In this document: positions 14,023 to 22,657 of the stretch, one piece after another | How positions within the stretch are numbered: position 1 is the first letter of the stretch | How the letters are laid out: every line of letters begins with the position of its first letter | DNA from: a virus | Virus record (IMG/VR): IMGVR_UViG_3300021085_001393 | Coordinates: 1 to 55,440 of that record | DNA: 55,440 nucleotides | Reading direction: 5' to 3' (one strand) | Translations under genes and position numbers: made by a program | The notes under the pieces: model-generated | The model's input: only the letters and a program-made list of their open reading frames with translations | What the model was told of the DNA's origin: nothing | Database searches by the model: none

Positions 14023-16355
14023 TATGCAATCTCCTTTATAAATTCGTTAGTTAAAAATCTTGATGTAGTTTTGGATTTCTGATTTCTTTTGAAAGCAGCC
14101 ATAACTCTGACCTTTTTCGCATCAACTAGGTCATCTGAAAGTTCATCATCACCAGTAGCACCAAGAAGTGATGCACTAGTCAAGAATAATTTGTTGTATC
14201 CGTGACACTTCACTACCATACCAGTCTTCTTGATTTCTTTCCAAGAATCATCATAGTCTTTGTGTGGAGCGGTTTCACTAAGGATACCATACACGTCTTG
14301 TTTTCTACCAAGAACAAAGTACCCAGTCACTGTAACGTTACATTCTTTTGATATCCAGTCCAGTAAGTTCTGTGTAATTGAAAAAGCATTTCTGTAATGA
14401 CTACCACTACCGTAAGGGTAAACTTTTTTAGAGTATGGGTCAATTATCTCTCTATCCACTTGTGTCATGTAACCGTAGTCATCTCCGCCACTTTGTTCTT
14501 TGATTTGAGCATTCTCAGCATCATCCTTTTCAAACAAAGCACCACCGTGAGAGTAACCATCTGTGATTACTGTAAGAATTGATTTCTCAATACCGTACTG
14601 TCTTTGGAATTCAGGCAGAAGTTTTCTGAGAACTCCAAGAGACTGATTGAGTGGTGTTCCACCTAGAGAGTATCCAGTTGGGTGAACCCTAGTGGCAATC
14701 CATGAGTATCCAAGTTCAGTGTAGTTTGTATTGAAATTCTCATCCAACCAAGCGTGTAATTTGTTTCTTGCCTTCCATGAGAATCCATCGATGTAGTGGT
14801 TTAAGTAAAGTGAAGCAAGGTTCTGCATCATCTCATTCCACTGCCTGTTGTTCATTTCATCCGAAGCGATAGTTACTAGATTTACATTATCATAGTAAGA
14901 CCCATTGTTCTCACCTCTCTTGTATGAATCTGAGAACAAGTAAATTCTGTGAGCGATATTAACTTTTCTGCAGAACATTGCGAGAATGATTGACTGTTCT
15001 ATTAAGTCAGCACACTCGTTTTGAATTGAACCACTCCAATCTAGAAGAACTGTCAAACCGTGGTTCTCACCTTCTGGCAAGTAAACACTTCTTTTGAACA
15101 CGTCTTCAACGATTTGATATTTAGCAAGTCTATTCATGTCCAACTTACCAGTCTTACCAGTAAAAGCATGTTTACTTCTTTGAGCAGTTTGTTTCATCTC
15201 AAATTCTTTTGCCATATGATTGACAAGTTTCTTATTCTTGTCGACCAATGTTTTTGCCATGATTTTGTTCCAACCCTGTCTCTCCTCAACATCCGCATCA
15301 GTGTTCTGAACATAGTAATTGTTCCAGTCTTTTAGAACTGTCTTGAAAGAAATCTCAGTAGCATCGATAACTTCTTTATTTGTTTTGAACTTTGAAGGAA
15401 GGTCGATTTGAGTAATAATTCTGTTTGTATCTGAAAGAAATTGGTCTTCGTTATTGTGTGCAAAGTGTTCAGTGATTGACTCTCTAGCACCGTCCTCATC
15501 GTCATGGATTCCGTATGAACCTTCTTTTCCACTTCCAGTTTTCTTTTGAGTAGGTTCTTCTACTTCATCTTCCTGTTCCAAGTTACCAGCGGTATCTTGT
15601 CCTTCTGACTCTTCTAGGTCAGGCATAGTGTCTTCAGTGTCTGAACCACCTTTAGATGACTCTGACTGTTCTTCTTCGTCTTCTACATCGTCACCATCAC
15701 CCCATGACTCTTCTTCCATTCCATCTTCATCTTCTTCTTCTTCATCACCGATTTCAAGAGTTTGTGGAACGATTGACTCATCGGTCTCATCCCTAGTCTC
15801 ATTTTCCTTAGACCATTCGTAAATTTCTTTTGCAACTGCCTCAACTTCTTCCCAAGTCTCACAAGCGTAACACTTGTCTAGTATAACTTGTTCTTCATCA
15901 GTAAGAGAAATATTAACTCTTGAACCGACCTTAGTAATAAGGTTGATTTTGTCAATCAATGAAAGTGTCTGAAGGTCTTTATCTTTGATACCAAAGAAGT
16001 CATTCTCCATCAACTCATTGTATGCCTTGTAGAATGACTTTCTAAGACCAGCAAATTTGTCTCTGATTTTTCTCTCAATCCTAACGTCTTCTACAACGTT
16101 CAAGTAACCTTTAAGTGTCTTGTTCTCAACAAGAGCAGAGTGTACACCTTCGTATGGTGTGTATAAAGCATGTCCAACTTCGTGACCCATGAACAAGTCA
16201 TAGAGTTCGTTTGACATATCTTCTTTGAAAATAGGACATGCAAGAATCCTGTTCTTGATGTCGAAGTAAGCAGTAGGAATCTTCCTATGAACAACAGTAA
16301 TGTCCTCTGTGGCCATTAGTTTTGCGAGTTGGTCTTTTTGGTTTCTTGTTGTCAT
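14022..16355 (-). CDS. CobT-like protein with HEXXH motif and VWA domain
   Basis: 777 aa from ATG 16355 (MTTRNQKDQLAKLMA), chosen because GAGGAAAC precedes it and the upstream ATG at 16382 lies inside the -10 of promoter P2. An HEVGH (HEXXH) motif at about 58-62 suggests a zinc-peptidase-like fold. A highly acidic Glu/Asp/Ser-rich linker spans roughly 190-300. A C-terminal VWA domain carries a MIDAS signature DWSGS, with GGTPLNQSL and VITDGYSHGG supplying the other metal ligands. Marine T4-like phages carry similar peptidase/VWA genes. With the CobS-like ATPase it probably forms an AAA+/VWA pair; CobT of cobaltochelatase is the nearest named relative. Substrate unknown. Confidence 0.85.
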   Translation of the reverse strand: MTTRNQKDQLAKLMATEDITVVHRKIPTAYFDIKNRILACPIFKEDMSNELYDLFMGHEVGHALYTPYEGVHSALVENKTLKGYLNVVEDVRIERKIRDKFAGLRKSFYKAYNELMENDFFGIKDKDLQTLSLIDKINLITKVGSRVNISLTDEEQVILDKCYACETWEEVEAVAKEIYEWSKENETRDETDESIVPQTLEIGDEEEEDEDGMEEESWGDGDDVEDEEEQSESSKGGSDTEDTMPDLEESEGQDTAGNLEQEDEVEEPTQKKTGSGKEGSYGIHDDEDGARESITEHFAHNNEDQFLSDTNRIITQIDLPSKFKTNKEVIDATEISFKTVLKDWNNYYVQNTDADVEERQGWNKIMAKTLVDKNKKLVNHMAKEFEMKQTAQRSKHAFTGKTGKLDMNRLAKYQIVEDVFKRSVYLPEGENHGLTVLLDWSGSIQNECADLIEQSIILAMFCRKVNIAHRIYLFSDSYKRGENNGSYYDNVNLVTIASDEMNNRQWNEMMQNLASLYLNHYIDGFSWKARNKLHAWLDENFNTNYTELGYSWIATRVHPTGYSLGGTPLNQSLGVLRKLLPEFQRQYGIEKSILTVITDGYSHGGALFEKDDAENAQIKEQSGGDDYGYMTQVDREIIDPYSKKVYPYGSGSHYRNAFSITQNLLDWISKECNVTVTGYFVLGRKQDVYGILSETAPHKDYDDSWKEIKKTGMVVKCHGYNKLFLTSASLLGATGDDELSDDLVDAKKVRVMAAFKRNQKSKTTSRFLTNEFIKEIA

Positions 16356-16380
16356 ATTTGTTTCCTCAGTTGATGTAGCC

Positions 16381-16410
16381 ATTATATAAAAAAGTGAAGG
16401 GCATTGTCAA
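16381..16410 (-). promoter_or_regulatory. Early-type sigma70-like promoter P2 (before cobT-like gene)
   Basis: Minus strand TTGACA (16405-16410), 18-nt spacer ATGCCCTTCACTTTTTTA, TATAAT (16381-16386). The position of the -10 excludes the ATG at 16382 as the cobT-like start. Confidence 0.85.
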
Positions 16411-16413
16411 CTT

Positions 16414-16599
16414 TTATCTTTTTAATTGAATAAATTTTCTCCTAGACTTGGAGAACTGTTTCATTGGGGACTTGTAAATTATCTCTTCTTTAGTCCCAGT
16501 CTTGATGTAACCAACCAGTTGATTAGCATCGTTAACTATGTAAGTGTGGTTGGGGACTGGATAGTCGCCCCAGTCTGTAATCTCTTTTAAGTACTTCAT
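16414..16599 (-). CDS. Small basic hypothetical protein, 61 aa
   Basis: MKYLKEITDWGDYPVPNHTYIVN... ending in a basic tail (FSKSRRKFIQLKR). The ATG at 16599 overlaps the previous stop (TAATG); an in-frame ATG at 16611 is less likely. It ends 4 bp before promoter P2. No family recognised. Confidence 0.6.
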   Translation of the reverse strand: MKYLKEITDWGDYPVPNHTYIVNDANQLVGYIKTGTKEEIIYKSPMKQFSKSRRKFIQLKR

Positions 16600-16787
16600 T
16601 ACTTCACCCATATGTGGTTGTATTTGGAAGGTAGGTTTTCACATGACCATAATGAACCTTCATAATTAATTACTGCCATACAGTCACCTGTTGAATTTGA
16701 TACGTATACATCAGGCATTGATAGAGTTGTATTCACTGCAAACAATATAGATATTGATATTATAATAAGTAATATAAGAATTTTCAT
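16599..16787 (-). CDS. Small exported or membrane protein, 62 aa
   Basis: MKILILLIIISISILFAVNTTLS is a signal peptide or anchor; the remaining 40 residues contain two Cys (GDCMAVINYEGSLWSCENL) that could form a periplasmic disulfide. Its stop and start overlap neighbours (TAATG), so it is coupled to the genes on either side. Function unknown. Confidence 0.62.
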   Translation of the reverse strand: MKILILLIIISISILFAVNTTLSMPDVYVSNSTGDCMAVINYEGSLWSCENLPSKYNHIWVK

Positions 16788-17095
16788 TACGATGCCTCTG
16801 CAAGAAAGTGAGTGTATGATTCGTAGTAACCACTACATCCGATTGCACTATTATCACATCCTCTTCCATCACTCCATATCTCTAGGTTGATATATGGGTA
16901 ACATTCTGAAGAAAATGTCTGTCCTATAAACGTAGTGTCTAAATTAGTCTCATAGACATTCTTACCCATTCTACTGATAGGTTTTACTGATAAATGATGA
17001 GGGGTAACCTCTTTGATTATAGCAGTGGTTGTTATACCATCTATGGTATATTGACAGGTATCTAACCCAGTTTCAATGTAATTCGTATCTAACAT
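16787..17095 (-). CDS. Small hypothetical protein, 102 aa, first gene after P3
   Basis: MLDTNYIETGLDTCQYTIDG..., beta-rich by eye with Cys at several positions (TCQY, SECYP, GCDNSAIGC). The ATG at 17095 is preceded by AAAGGAGAT; the longer frame starting at 17152 runs through promoter P3 and is rejected. Leads the three-gene early unit 17095-16414. No family recognised. Confidence 0.65.
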   Translation of the reverse strand: MLDTNYIETGLDTCQYTIDGITTTAIIKEVTPHHLSVKPISRMGKNVYETNLDTTFIGQTFSSECYPYINLEIWSDGRGCDNSAIGCSGYYESYTHFLAEAS

Positions 17096-17122
17096 ATTAT
17101 CTCCTTTTTTCATTATATACAT

Positions 17123-17152
17123 AGTATACAAAAAAGTGAGGGGCATTGTCAA
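17123..17152 (-). promoter_or_regulatory. Early-type sigma70-like promoter P3
   Basis: Minus strand TTGACA (17147-17152), 18-nt spacer ATGCCCCTCACTTTTTTG, TATACT (17123-17128), 27 nt before the ATG at 17095. Confidence 0.85.
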
Positions 17153-17175
17153 ATTTAATTTTGGGGGTTTTGGAT

Positions 17176-17252
17176 TGGCGTCCCCGATAGGAGTCGAACC
17201 TATAACCTACAGCTTAGAAGGCTGTTGCTCTATCCAGTTGAGCTACGAGGAC
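17176..17252 (-). tRNA. tRNA-Arg (anticodon UCU)
   Basis: Cloverleaf by hand: acceptor GTCCTCG/CGGGGAC with one T-G wobble, D arm GCTC...GAGC, anticodon arm ACAGC-CTTCTAA-GCTGT with anticodon TCT, T arm ATAGG-TTCGACT-CCTAT. Discriminator G and an encoded CCA (17178-17176) follow. It reads AGA/AGG arginine codons. Promoter P4 lies directly upstream and P3 just downstream. Confidence 0.95.
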
Positions 17253-17273
17253 TTAATCAATCCAACAGATACT

Positions 17274-17303
17274 ATAGTATCAAAAAGTTACTGGCTTTGT
17301 CTA
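17274..17303 (-). promoter_or_regulatory. Promoter P4 upstream of tRNA-Arg
   Basis: Minus strand TAGACA (17298-17303), 18 nt, TACTAT (17274-17279). The segment ACAAAGCC and the T-run match P1, so it belongs to the same family although both hexamers are weaker. It overlaps the 3' end of the 2OG oxygenase gene. Confidence 0.6.
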
Positions 17304-17893
17304 GTGGGTAATTGCATTCCTAGTAAAGAAAATTGGTCTTCTCTAAGGTCATCTGTGACCATGTCGGTCATCATGTTGTTTGTGTCGCCTGAGAACCACA
17401 TGGCGATAGTGTAACGAGGACATCTTCGAACCTTCTGTACACCATGTTCGTGATAAAGTCCTTGGAACAGAACTCCTTGTCCCGATACAGGGTCGTGTGT
17501 ATAGTCATCATCGGGGAAGTATGTCTTACCATCACCAAAGTTGCTATTGAGATTTAGTATAAGAGTCCACTCTCTTCTAGGTGGTGCATTAGCGTCATCT
17601 AAACCATATTGAAGTTGTGCTGAAGAGTAGGTATCTTTATGTGGGTCTTGAAAACCACCGATTGGCCACTCTGTCATAATACACATTTCGGGATACATTC
17701 TCTGACCAGTATCTTTGTAGATGGTAGAGATTGAATCAAATTGAATTCGTCTAAGGAGTGTCCTTATATAATGGTCGTGTATGTGTATGATATTGATTCC
17801 AAAGTAATCAGAACCGTCACCAACACTTTGAAGGTTTTTGAAGTTTTCTCTAAACCACTGAATTAGATGCTGGTTCTCTTGCGGAGATGTCAT
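17288..17893 (-). CDS. 2OG-Fe(II) oxygenase (first of four)
   Basis: 201 aa from ATG 17893 (MTSPQENQHLIQWF); a start at 17965 would overlap the deformylase gene by 116 nt. The double-stranded beta-helix ligands are visible: HxD as DPHKDTY, the distal His in LYHEHGVQ and the 2-oxoglutarate-binding Arg in CPRYTIAMWFSG. Such enzymes hydroxylate proteins, nucleic acids or small molecules; the substrate is unknown. It is the last gene of the deformylase operon before the tRNA. Confidence 0.8.
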   Translation of the reverse strand: MTSPQENQHLIQWFRENFKNLQSVGDGSDYFGINIIHIHDHYIRTLLRRIQFDSISTIYKDTGQRMYPEMCIMTEWPIGGFQDPHKDTYSSAQLQYGLDDANAPPRREWTLILNLNSNFGDGKTYFPDDDYTHDPVSGQGVLFQGLYHEHGVQKVRRCPRYTIAMWFSGDTNNMMTDMVTDDLREDQFSLLGMQLPTRQSQ

Positions 17894-18461
17894 CTCGTTC
17901 TGAGTTATTAGATTGAGCTTCCTGTTGTTCTTGGATGAATCTTGCATATGCTTGTCGTTTTTCATAATCTAGTCTTTTTCGTTTTTCTTTAGGACGTGAT
18001 TTTAAAGCACGTTCTAATTTCAATTTACTTGCTCTTTGTAGGAACAAGATACCGTTGAGATGGTCTAGTTCATGTTGAATACATCTTGCACCGATACCAT
18101 CAAATAGTTGTGTGTGTTCTTCTCCCTTAGCGTTATTCCATCTGAGTTCACACACTTTGGGTCTCTTAATCATAAGGTATATATCGGGGAACGATAAACA
18201 CCCTTCTTTCATTAAGTCTGTTTCTTGAGACACTTTAGTTAACTCGGGGTTAAAGAATGCTTGAATACCGTCCTGTGTTCTCATGACAAAAACTCTAGCA
18301 TCTAGTCCCACTTGATTTGCACTCAGACCAAGACCACCATATTGTTCCATGGTCTCCGACAATTTGCTCTCTATCTCTTCAGCGTCTTCCCTTGTCTCAA
18401 AATCAAAATCACTTGGACGTGTCCTTAATACTTTACTCGCTTCTTCTACTAATTGATACAT
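17850..18461 (-). CDS. def: Peptide deformylase
   Basis: 203 aa. Motif I GLGLSANQVG, motif II EGCLSFP and motif III QHELDHLNG supply the Gln, the Cys ligand and the HEXXH zinc ligands. A basic, Gln-rich C-terminal extension (about 150-203) is longer than in typical phage deformylases. The enzyme removes the formyl group from new proteins; marine phages carry it often. Overlaps the previous stop (TAATG) and the next gene's 5' end. Confidence 0.93.
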   Translation of the reverse strand: MYQLVEEASKVLRTRPSDFDFETREDAEEIESKLSETMEQYGGLGLSANQVGLDARVFVMRTQDGIQAFFNPELTKVSQETDLMKEGCLSFPDIYLMIKRPKVCELRWNNAKGEEHTQLFDGIGARCIQHELDHLNGILFLQRASKLKLERALKSRPKEKRKRLDYEKRQAYARFIQEQQEAQSNNSERDDISAREPASNSVV

Positions 18462-19864
18462 TATTTAATCCTAATGCCTGAAGAACTCATGTATAATGCT
18501 TTACCTGCCCATCCGCCGGACGCCCTTGTCCTCATGGTAATGGGAAGTTCACAATACTTCTTCAGTGGTTTATATACAAACGACAAAGTAAAACTTTGTT
18601 GTCCCTTCACGTAATTGACTTTGATGTTCCCATAATTTTTAGGATTTTCATCGAGACATACTGCTTTTAATTCTTCATTAGCACCTACGTCTTTCATCTT
18701 CGACCCACTCTCTGAACCAATCAATAACTTGTATGGACATGGTGTAGAGTTAGCATCGGGATAAGTGTAATACCCCATAGTGTTCAACATGTATAATAGG
18801 TTGTTTGGTTTAGACAAGTGTTTTGACATCTGTTGGATAACAGAATTTCTAAATGGATAATAGAAATCTTCTGCATAAAAACTCAACCCATGTTTAGTAA
18901 ATAGTTGACCTATCTTATAGAATGAAGATTTTGAACCACCTTCTGTGTACTTCTCTCTCTTAACTTTAGAAGTCCATTTAACTTTCAACTCTTTTTGCAC
19001 TTCTTTGTTTTTAACACTATTGACTGCTTCATCCCATGCAACATCAATGTGATTCATAACTGATTTTAATTGTTTTGAATCCTTAAGTTTACCATACTGT
19101 GCGACAGCAGATGCATTCATCTTTGGTGTCATATCTTTACCAGCAGCAATTTTGTTGGAGTATCCTATAAATGTTCCACTCGAAAGTTCAACCATAACAT
19201 CTGAAGGGTTCTTATCTGAGATACCGCCTGGCTTTCCACGTGGTGTCCAGTATACATCCTTAATTGATTGACCACTTAAGTCTTGGAGAATTGCTCTAGC
19301 ATTGTGTTGACCAATCTTGATGTCTCTTTGTGCAGTTTCATCTTTATCTATCAACTGAATCATGGTCTCATAGGTAAGCGAACTTCCGTCTCCAAGTAAC
19401 ACACCAGTCTTGCCTGACTTCTTACCTACTACCATCTCCCATTCCACGGAGTCCATTTTCATCTCACTGGGTTTATCTAAAAAATATACAGATAATAACT
19501 CATTGACATTAGATGAAGCTGTCGAATCCTTTCGTTTACCCATACCTAAGTGCGATTTAACAGCACTCTTAGTAGTCCTTACATAGTATGGAGTGTCACT
19601 TCCATTCTTTTCTACTTGGAAAAAAAACTTACCATTCCCTACAGAAAATATTTCTTGTCCACTTGCACTCTCAACATTCTTAAATTTAATATCACCCTCA
19701 CCAACTTGTGCTGTGATGGCATCCATACTGATATCCAAATCATAATATGGATTTGCTACACCTCTCTGTGTGTAGTATGGGGATACAGTCAACTCACTTA
19801 TTGTAGGTAAGTCTAACTTTATATCTTCTATTTTTGGTGATTTAAATTCGGAAAAACTTTTCAT
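18461..19864 (-). CDS. Large unknown protein, possible PD-(D/E)XK-like nuclease
   Basis: 467 aa, mixed alpha/beta. The segment TPRGKPGGISDKNPSDVMVE, then LSSGTFIGYSNK resembles the PD-x(n)-(D/E/S)xK core seen in some phage nuclease-like proteins, with S-N-K in place of E-x-K. I do not recognise the rest. It sits directly after genes 46/47, where a DNA-processing role would fit. A GATAAATA late-type motif lies 5 nt before the ATG. The nuclease idea is weak inference. Confidence 0.72.
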   Translation of the reverse strand: MKSFSEFKSPKIEDIKLDLPTISELTVSPYYTQRGVANPYYDLDISMDAITAQVGEGDIKFKNVESASGQEIFSVGNGKFFFQVEKNGSDTPYYVRTTKSAVKSHLGMGKRKDSTASSNVNELLSVYFLDKPSEMKMDSVEWEMVVGKKSGKTGVLLGDGSSLTYETMIQLIDKDETAQRDIKIGQHNARAILQDLSGQSIKDVYWTPRGKPGGISDKNPSDVMVELSSGTFIGYSNKIAAGKDMTPKMNASAVAQYGKLKDSKQLKSVMNHIDVAWDEAVNSVKNKEVQKELKVKWTSKVKREKYTEGGSKSSFYKIGQLFTKHGLSFYAEDFYYPFRNSVIQQMSKHLSKPNNLLYMLNTMGYYTYPDANSTPCPYKLLIGSESGSKMKDVGANEELKAVCLDENPKNYGNIKVNYVKGQQSFTLSFVYKPLKKYCELPITMRTRASGGWAGKALYMSSSGIRIK

Positions 19865-19869
19865 ATTAC

Positions 19870-19877
19870 TATTTATC
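19870..19877 (-). promoter_or_regulatory. Late-type promoter GATAAATA, 5 nt before ATG 19864
   Basis: GATAAATA-GTAAT-ATGA on the minus strand; one mismatch to TATAAATA. Same 5-nt spacing as six other genes in the window. The weakest motif of the set. Confidence 0.45.
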
Positions 19878-21593
19878 CTATTCCGCCAGTCGTGAGAAGT
19901 TTTTATGTTTCTCGAATCGAATTACATTCTCGAACCTGTCGTACAGTGCATCTCCCTTGTGACTAATTATAAATGCATTAGTCTTTTCCGTCAAGGTGTT
20001 TAATAGTTTCATGAAGTCATCTGTTCCATTAACGTCTAGTGATGAATCAAACACTTCGTCAAGTATAAGCAAGTTAGTGTTCACACTGTTCTTCATACGT
20101 GCAACTGCTCTCCAAGTAAACAAAAGTGATAAGTCGATTCTCATCTTTTCACCTTGTGAGAAGTTGTCGTACTTAAACACGTCTCTAAATCTTGACTTGA
20201 TAGTCTCTTCAAAACTTTCGTTGAGTTCGAACCCAACATAGAATTCTAATTGGGCAAGATACTTGTTAATCATCTTATTCATAACAGGAACATACTGTTT
20301 AATAATCTTTTCCTTTACTCCTTGGTCTCTCAATAGAGTAGAAGCAATATCAAAGTAGTGTGCTTGGTCTACTAGTGTCTTATGTTTTTGGTGTAGAATC
20401 TCTAGTGTATCTTCTGATTCTTCGATTCGTTCATGGACATTAGAACTTACATTTTGTTCTATTTTGAGTTCTTCAATTTCCTTTTGAATCTTTGTAATGA
20501 ACTTCTGATTTGAAAGTATCTCAGTTTGTAAAAGACCTTTCTGTTTTTGAATGGATTCTATTTCTCGTTGGACTTCTGTGATTTCCGCCAATCGATTTCG
20601 GGTATCTTCGAGGGTGGTGTCAAGAGAAAGCAGCGCTTCCTTGATTTCATCTGACTTAAGTTTCTTCTCTTCAATGTGTTTCGTCTTGTGTTCATGGTCT
20701 AACCCCTGTTTACATGTTGGACAATCATCGTGGTTTTCATAAAACTCTATTTCTTTCAGTGCTTTCTTACGTGCAGTTATAAGTTGTTGTTCTACTGCTT
20801 CTGCTTGTTTAAGTCTATCCCCCTGTGGGTCTCTGTCTGATATGGTCTCAAGCTTATTTACCACATCTTCTTCTTTAACACCTACCTTTTCTAGTAGTGT
20901 ATCAATATTATCTTGCGTTTCTTGTACAGTACCTTCGTACTTTTGAATCTTAAGTTCTCTTGTTTCTCTCAGTGCTTCCAACTGTTCGTTGAGACCACTC
21001 ACACGTTCTTCTATGAGTTCAACTTCATGGTTAGTTTCTTTCAACTCTATCTTATGTGCGGATACTTTCTTTCTTAGAATGTCTTTCATGGTACTAAAGA
21101 TTGAAATGTCTAACAAGTCTTCGACTAATTTACGTCTCTCTGCCGATTTCAATTGCATGAATGGGGTGAAGTTTGCTGACCCCAAGATAGCAACCTGTGT
21201 GAATGAACGGTAACTCATTTTGAGTACGTTCTTTTCTAAATGTTCTTGATAGTCTTTAACCGTAGCGTCTTGGTCTACCAACATATCATTTACATATAAT
21301 TCAAATTTGTTAGGTTTTGCACCACGTATTACTTTGTATTCTCTTCGGCCAATTGAAAATTCAACCTCCACTATCATTTCTTTTTGATTGATTGAGTTTA
21401 TCAATAAGTCTTTTTTTAGATTCCGAAATCCACGTCCGTACAATCCGAAACACAATGCATCTAATAGTGTGGATTTACCAGCACCGTTCTCACCCAATAC
21501 TAGGGTTGTCTGATTTCTGTCTAATTGTATCTCAGTATATTTGTTGCCTGATGAAAGAAGGTTCTTCCACCTCACAGTTTTGAAGTTTATCAT
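19878..21593 (-). CDS. 46: Recombination endonuclease subunit gp46 (Rad50/SbcC-like)
   Basis: 571 aa (T4 gp46 is 560). N-terminal Walker A LGENGAGKST, long coiled coils from about residue 170 to 420, the zinc hook DDCPTCKQG in the middle, and C-terminal signature FSQGEKMRIDLSLLFTWRA and Walker B NLLILDEVFDSSLD. It acts with gp47 to resect DNA ends for recombination-dependent replication and host DNA degradation. Its start overlaps the gene 47 stop (ATGA). Confidence 0.95.
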   Translation of the reverse strand: MINFKTVRWKNLLSSGNKYTEIQLDRNQTTLVLGENGAGKSTLLDALCFGLYGRGFRNLKKDLLINSINQKEMIVEVEFSIGRREYKVIRGAKPNKFELYVNDMLVDQDATVKDYQEHLEKNVLKMSYRSFTQVAILGSANFTPFMQLKSAERRKLVEDLLDISIFSTMKDILRKKVSAHKIELKETNHEVELIEERVSGLNEQLEALRETRELKIQKYEGTVQETQDNIDTLLEKVGVKEEDVVNKLETISDRDPQGDRLKQAEAVEQQLITARKKALKEIEFYENHDDCPTCKQGLDHEHKTKHIEEKKLKSDEIKEALLSLDTTLEDTRNRLAEITEVQREIESIQKQKGLLQTEILSNQKFITKIQKEIEELKIEQNVSSNVHERIEESEDTLEILHQKHKTLVDQAHYFDIASTLLRDQGVKEKIIKQYVPVMNKMINKYLAQLEFYVGFELNESFEETIKSRFRDVFKYDNFSQGEKMRIDLSLLFTWRAVARMKNSVNTNLLILDEVFDSSLDVNGTDDFMKLLNTLTEKTNAFIISHKGDALYDRFENVIRFEKHKNFSRLAE

Positions 21594-22657
21594 AAATAAG
21601 AGTGTTCATCCAATGCTTCATTATACAACGTTGTCATCAATTCGTTAAGTGGCTTTTTCTTACCTTGGATTTCTAATCCATCGATGTAATTGGATAGGAT
21701 AGTTAGAGTGTCTTCTACATCTTCTATATCATCATCTCCATAAAAATCCATATGTTTATTATCGTCCACAACCGATACATGTAAAGGTGAAGCAGCATGT
21801 ACCTTGTCTAAGAATGTATCAAACCAATACGGATTGTCTTTATTGACGACAATAATTTTCACAAACTTACCAGTGTAATTTGAATAATCCTTTTCACTTA
21901 TAGTTTCAAAAGTTTCTTTAGCGTCATCATAGAAACCTTTTTCAAACATAGTAATAGGATTGTGTATTGGAGTTAAGGATTGGTCTTCAGTATCAAAAAT
22001 ATGGAAGTACTTCTTATCGTTATAATCTGACCAAGTAAATTCCATCTGTGAACCAACGTAATGAATGTTCTTAACTTCCGACTTTTGGTGGAAGTGTCCG
22101 CTATACACTTTATCAAAACGTTTTAAATATGAATGGTCTAGTCCATGTTGACATGTCATGCCTGGCATCATCAATGCACCTTCTATTTCAAAGTGACCCA
22201 TAGCAATAGATGCTGGTGCTGAACGTAAAAATTCTACTGAGTCAGCATAGTTATCATTATTAATCCATGGCACAAGTGCAATAGGAAATCCATCATACTC
22301 TCTAACTTCACACTCAGAATAAACAGATACGTTTGGTTGATTGTAAAGAAGTAATTCGGGAGCATTGACATCATTGGTGTTCTTATAATATGTGTCATGA
22401 TTACCAATTACTAAGTCCATGGTTATACCACGTTCAGTCATAGGTTCAATGAAGTGTTTGATATTTGCTTTCATGGAAGCGAAGTTGATATACTTCCTTC
22501 TATCGAAGTAGTCACCCATGTGAATGATGTGTTTGATATCATGTTCATCTAAGTATGGGAAGAACACTTCATTATAGAAACGTCCTTGATAATTAGACAT
22601 CTCAATCATATCACCTCTCACTCCACAGTGAGTGTCATTTAATATCGCTATCTTCAT
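21590..22657 (-). CDS. 47: Recombination endonuclease subunit gp47 (Mre11/SbcD-like)
   Basis: 355 aa (T4 gp47 is 339). Metallophosphoesterase motifs are in order: LNDTHCG, MGDYFDRRK, VIGNHD, MGHFEIEG and SGHFHQKS. The C-terminal domain differs from T4 and is acidic (YGDDDIEDVEDT). It is the nuclease partner of gp46. ATGA overlap with gene 55 couples the two. Confidence 0.95.
   Translation of the reverse strand: MKIAILNDTHCGVRGDMIEMSNYQGRFYNEVFFPYLDEHDIKHIIHMGDYFDRRKYINFASMKANIKHFIEPMTERGITMDLVIGNHDTYYKNTNDVNAPELLLYNQPNVSVYSECEVREYDGFPIALVPWINNDNYADSVEFLRSAPASIAMGHFEIEGALMMPGMTCQHGLDHSYLKRFDKVYSGHFHQKSEVKNIHYVGSQMEFTWSDYNDKKYFHIFDTEDQSLTPIHNPITMFEKGFYDDAKETFETISEKDYSNYTGKFVKIIVVNKDNPYWFDTFLDKVHAASPLHVSVVDDNKHMDFYGDDDIEDVEDTLTILSNYIDGLEIQGKKKPLNELMTTLYNEALDEHSYL

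Noticed and set aside
16355-16382. ATG at 16382 as start of the cobT-like gene
   Set aside because: It lies inside the -10 hexamer of promoter P2, upstream of any transcript from it, and has no Shine-Dalgarno; ATG 16355 has GAGGAAAC.
17176-17252. tRNA as an integration (att) site
   Set aside because: No integrase, excisionase or repeated tRNA end is visible and the genome is of the lytic T4 type.
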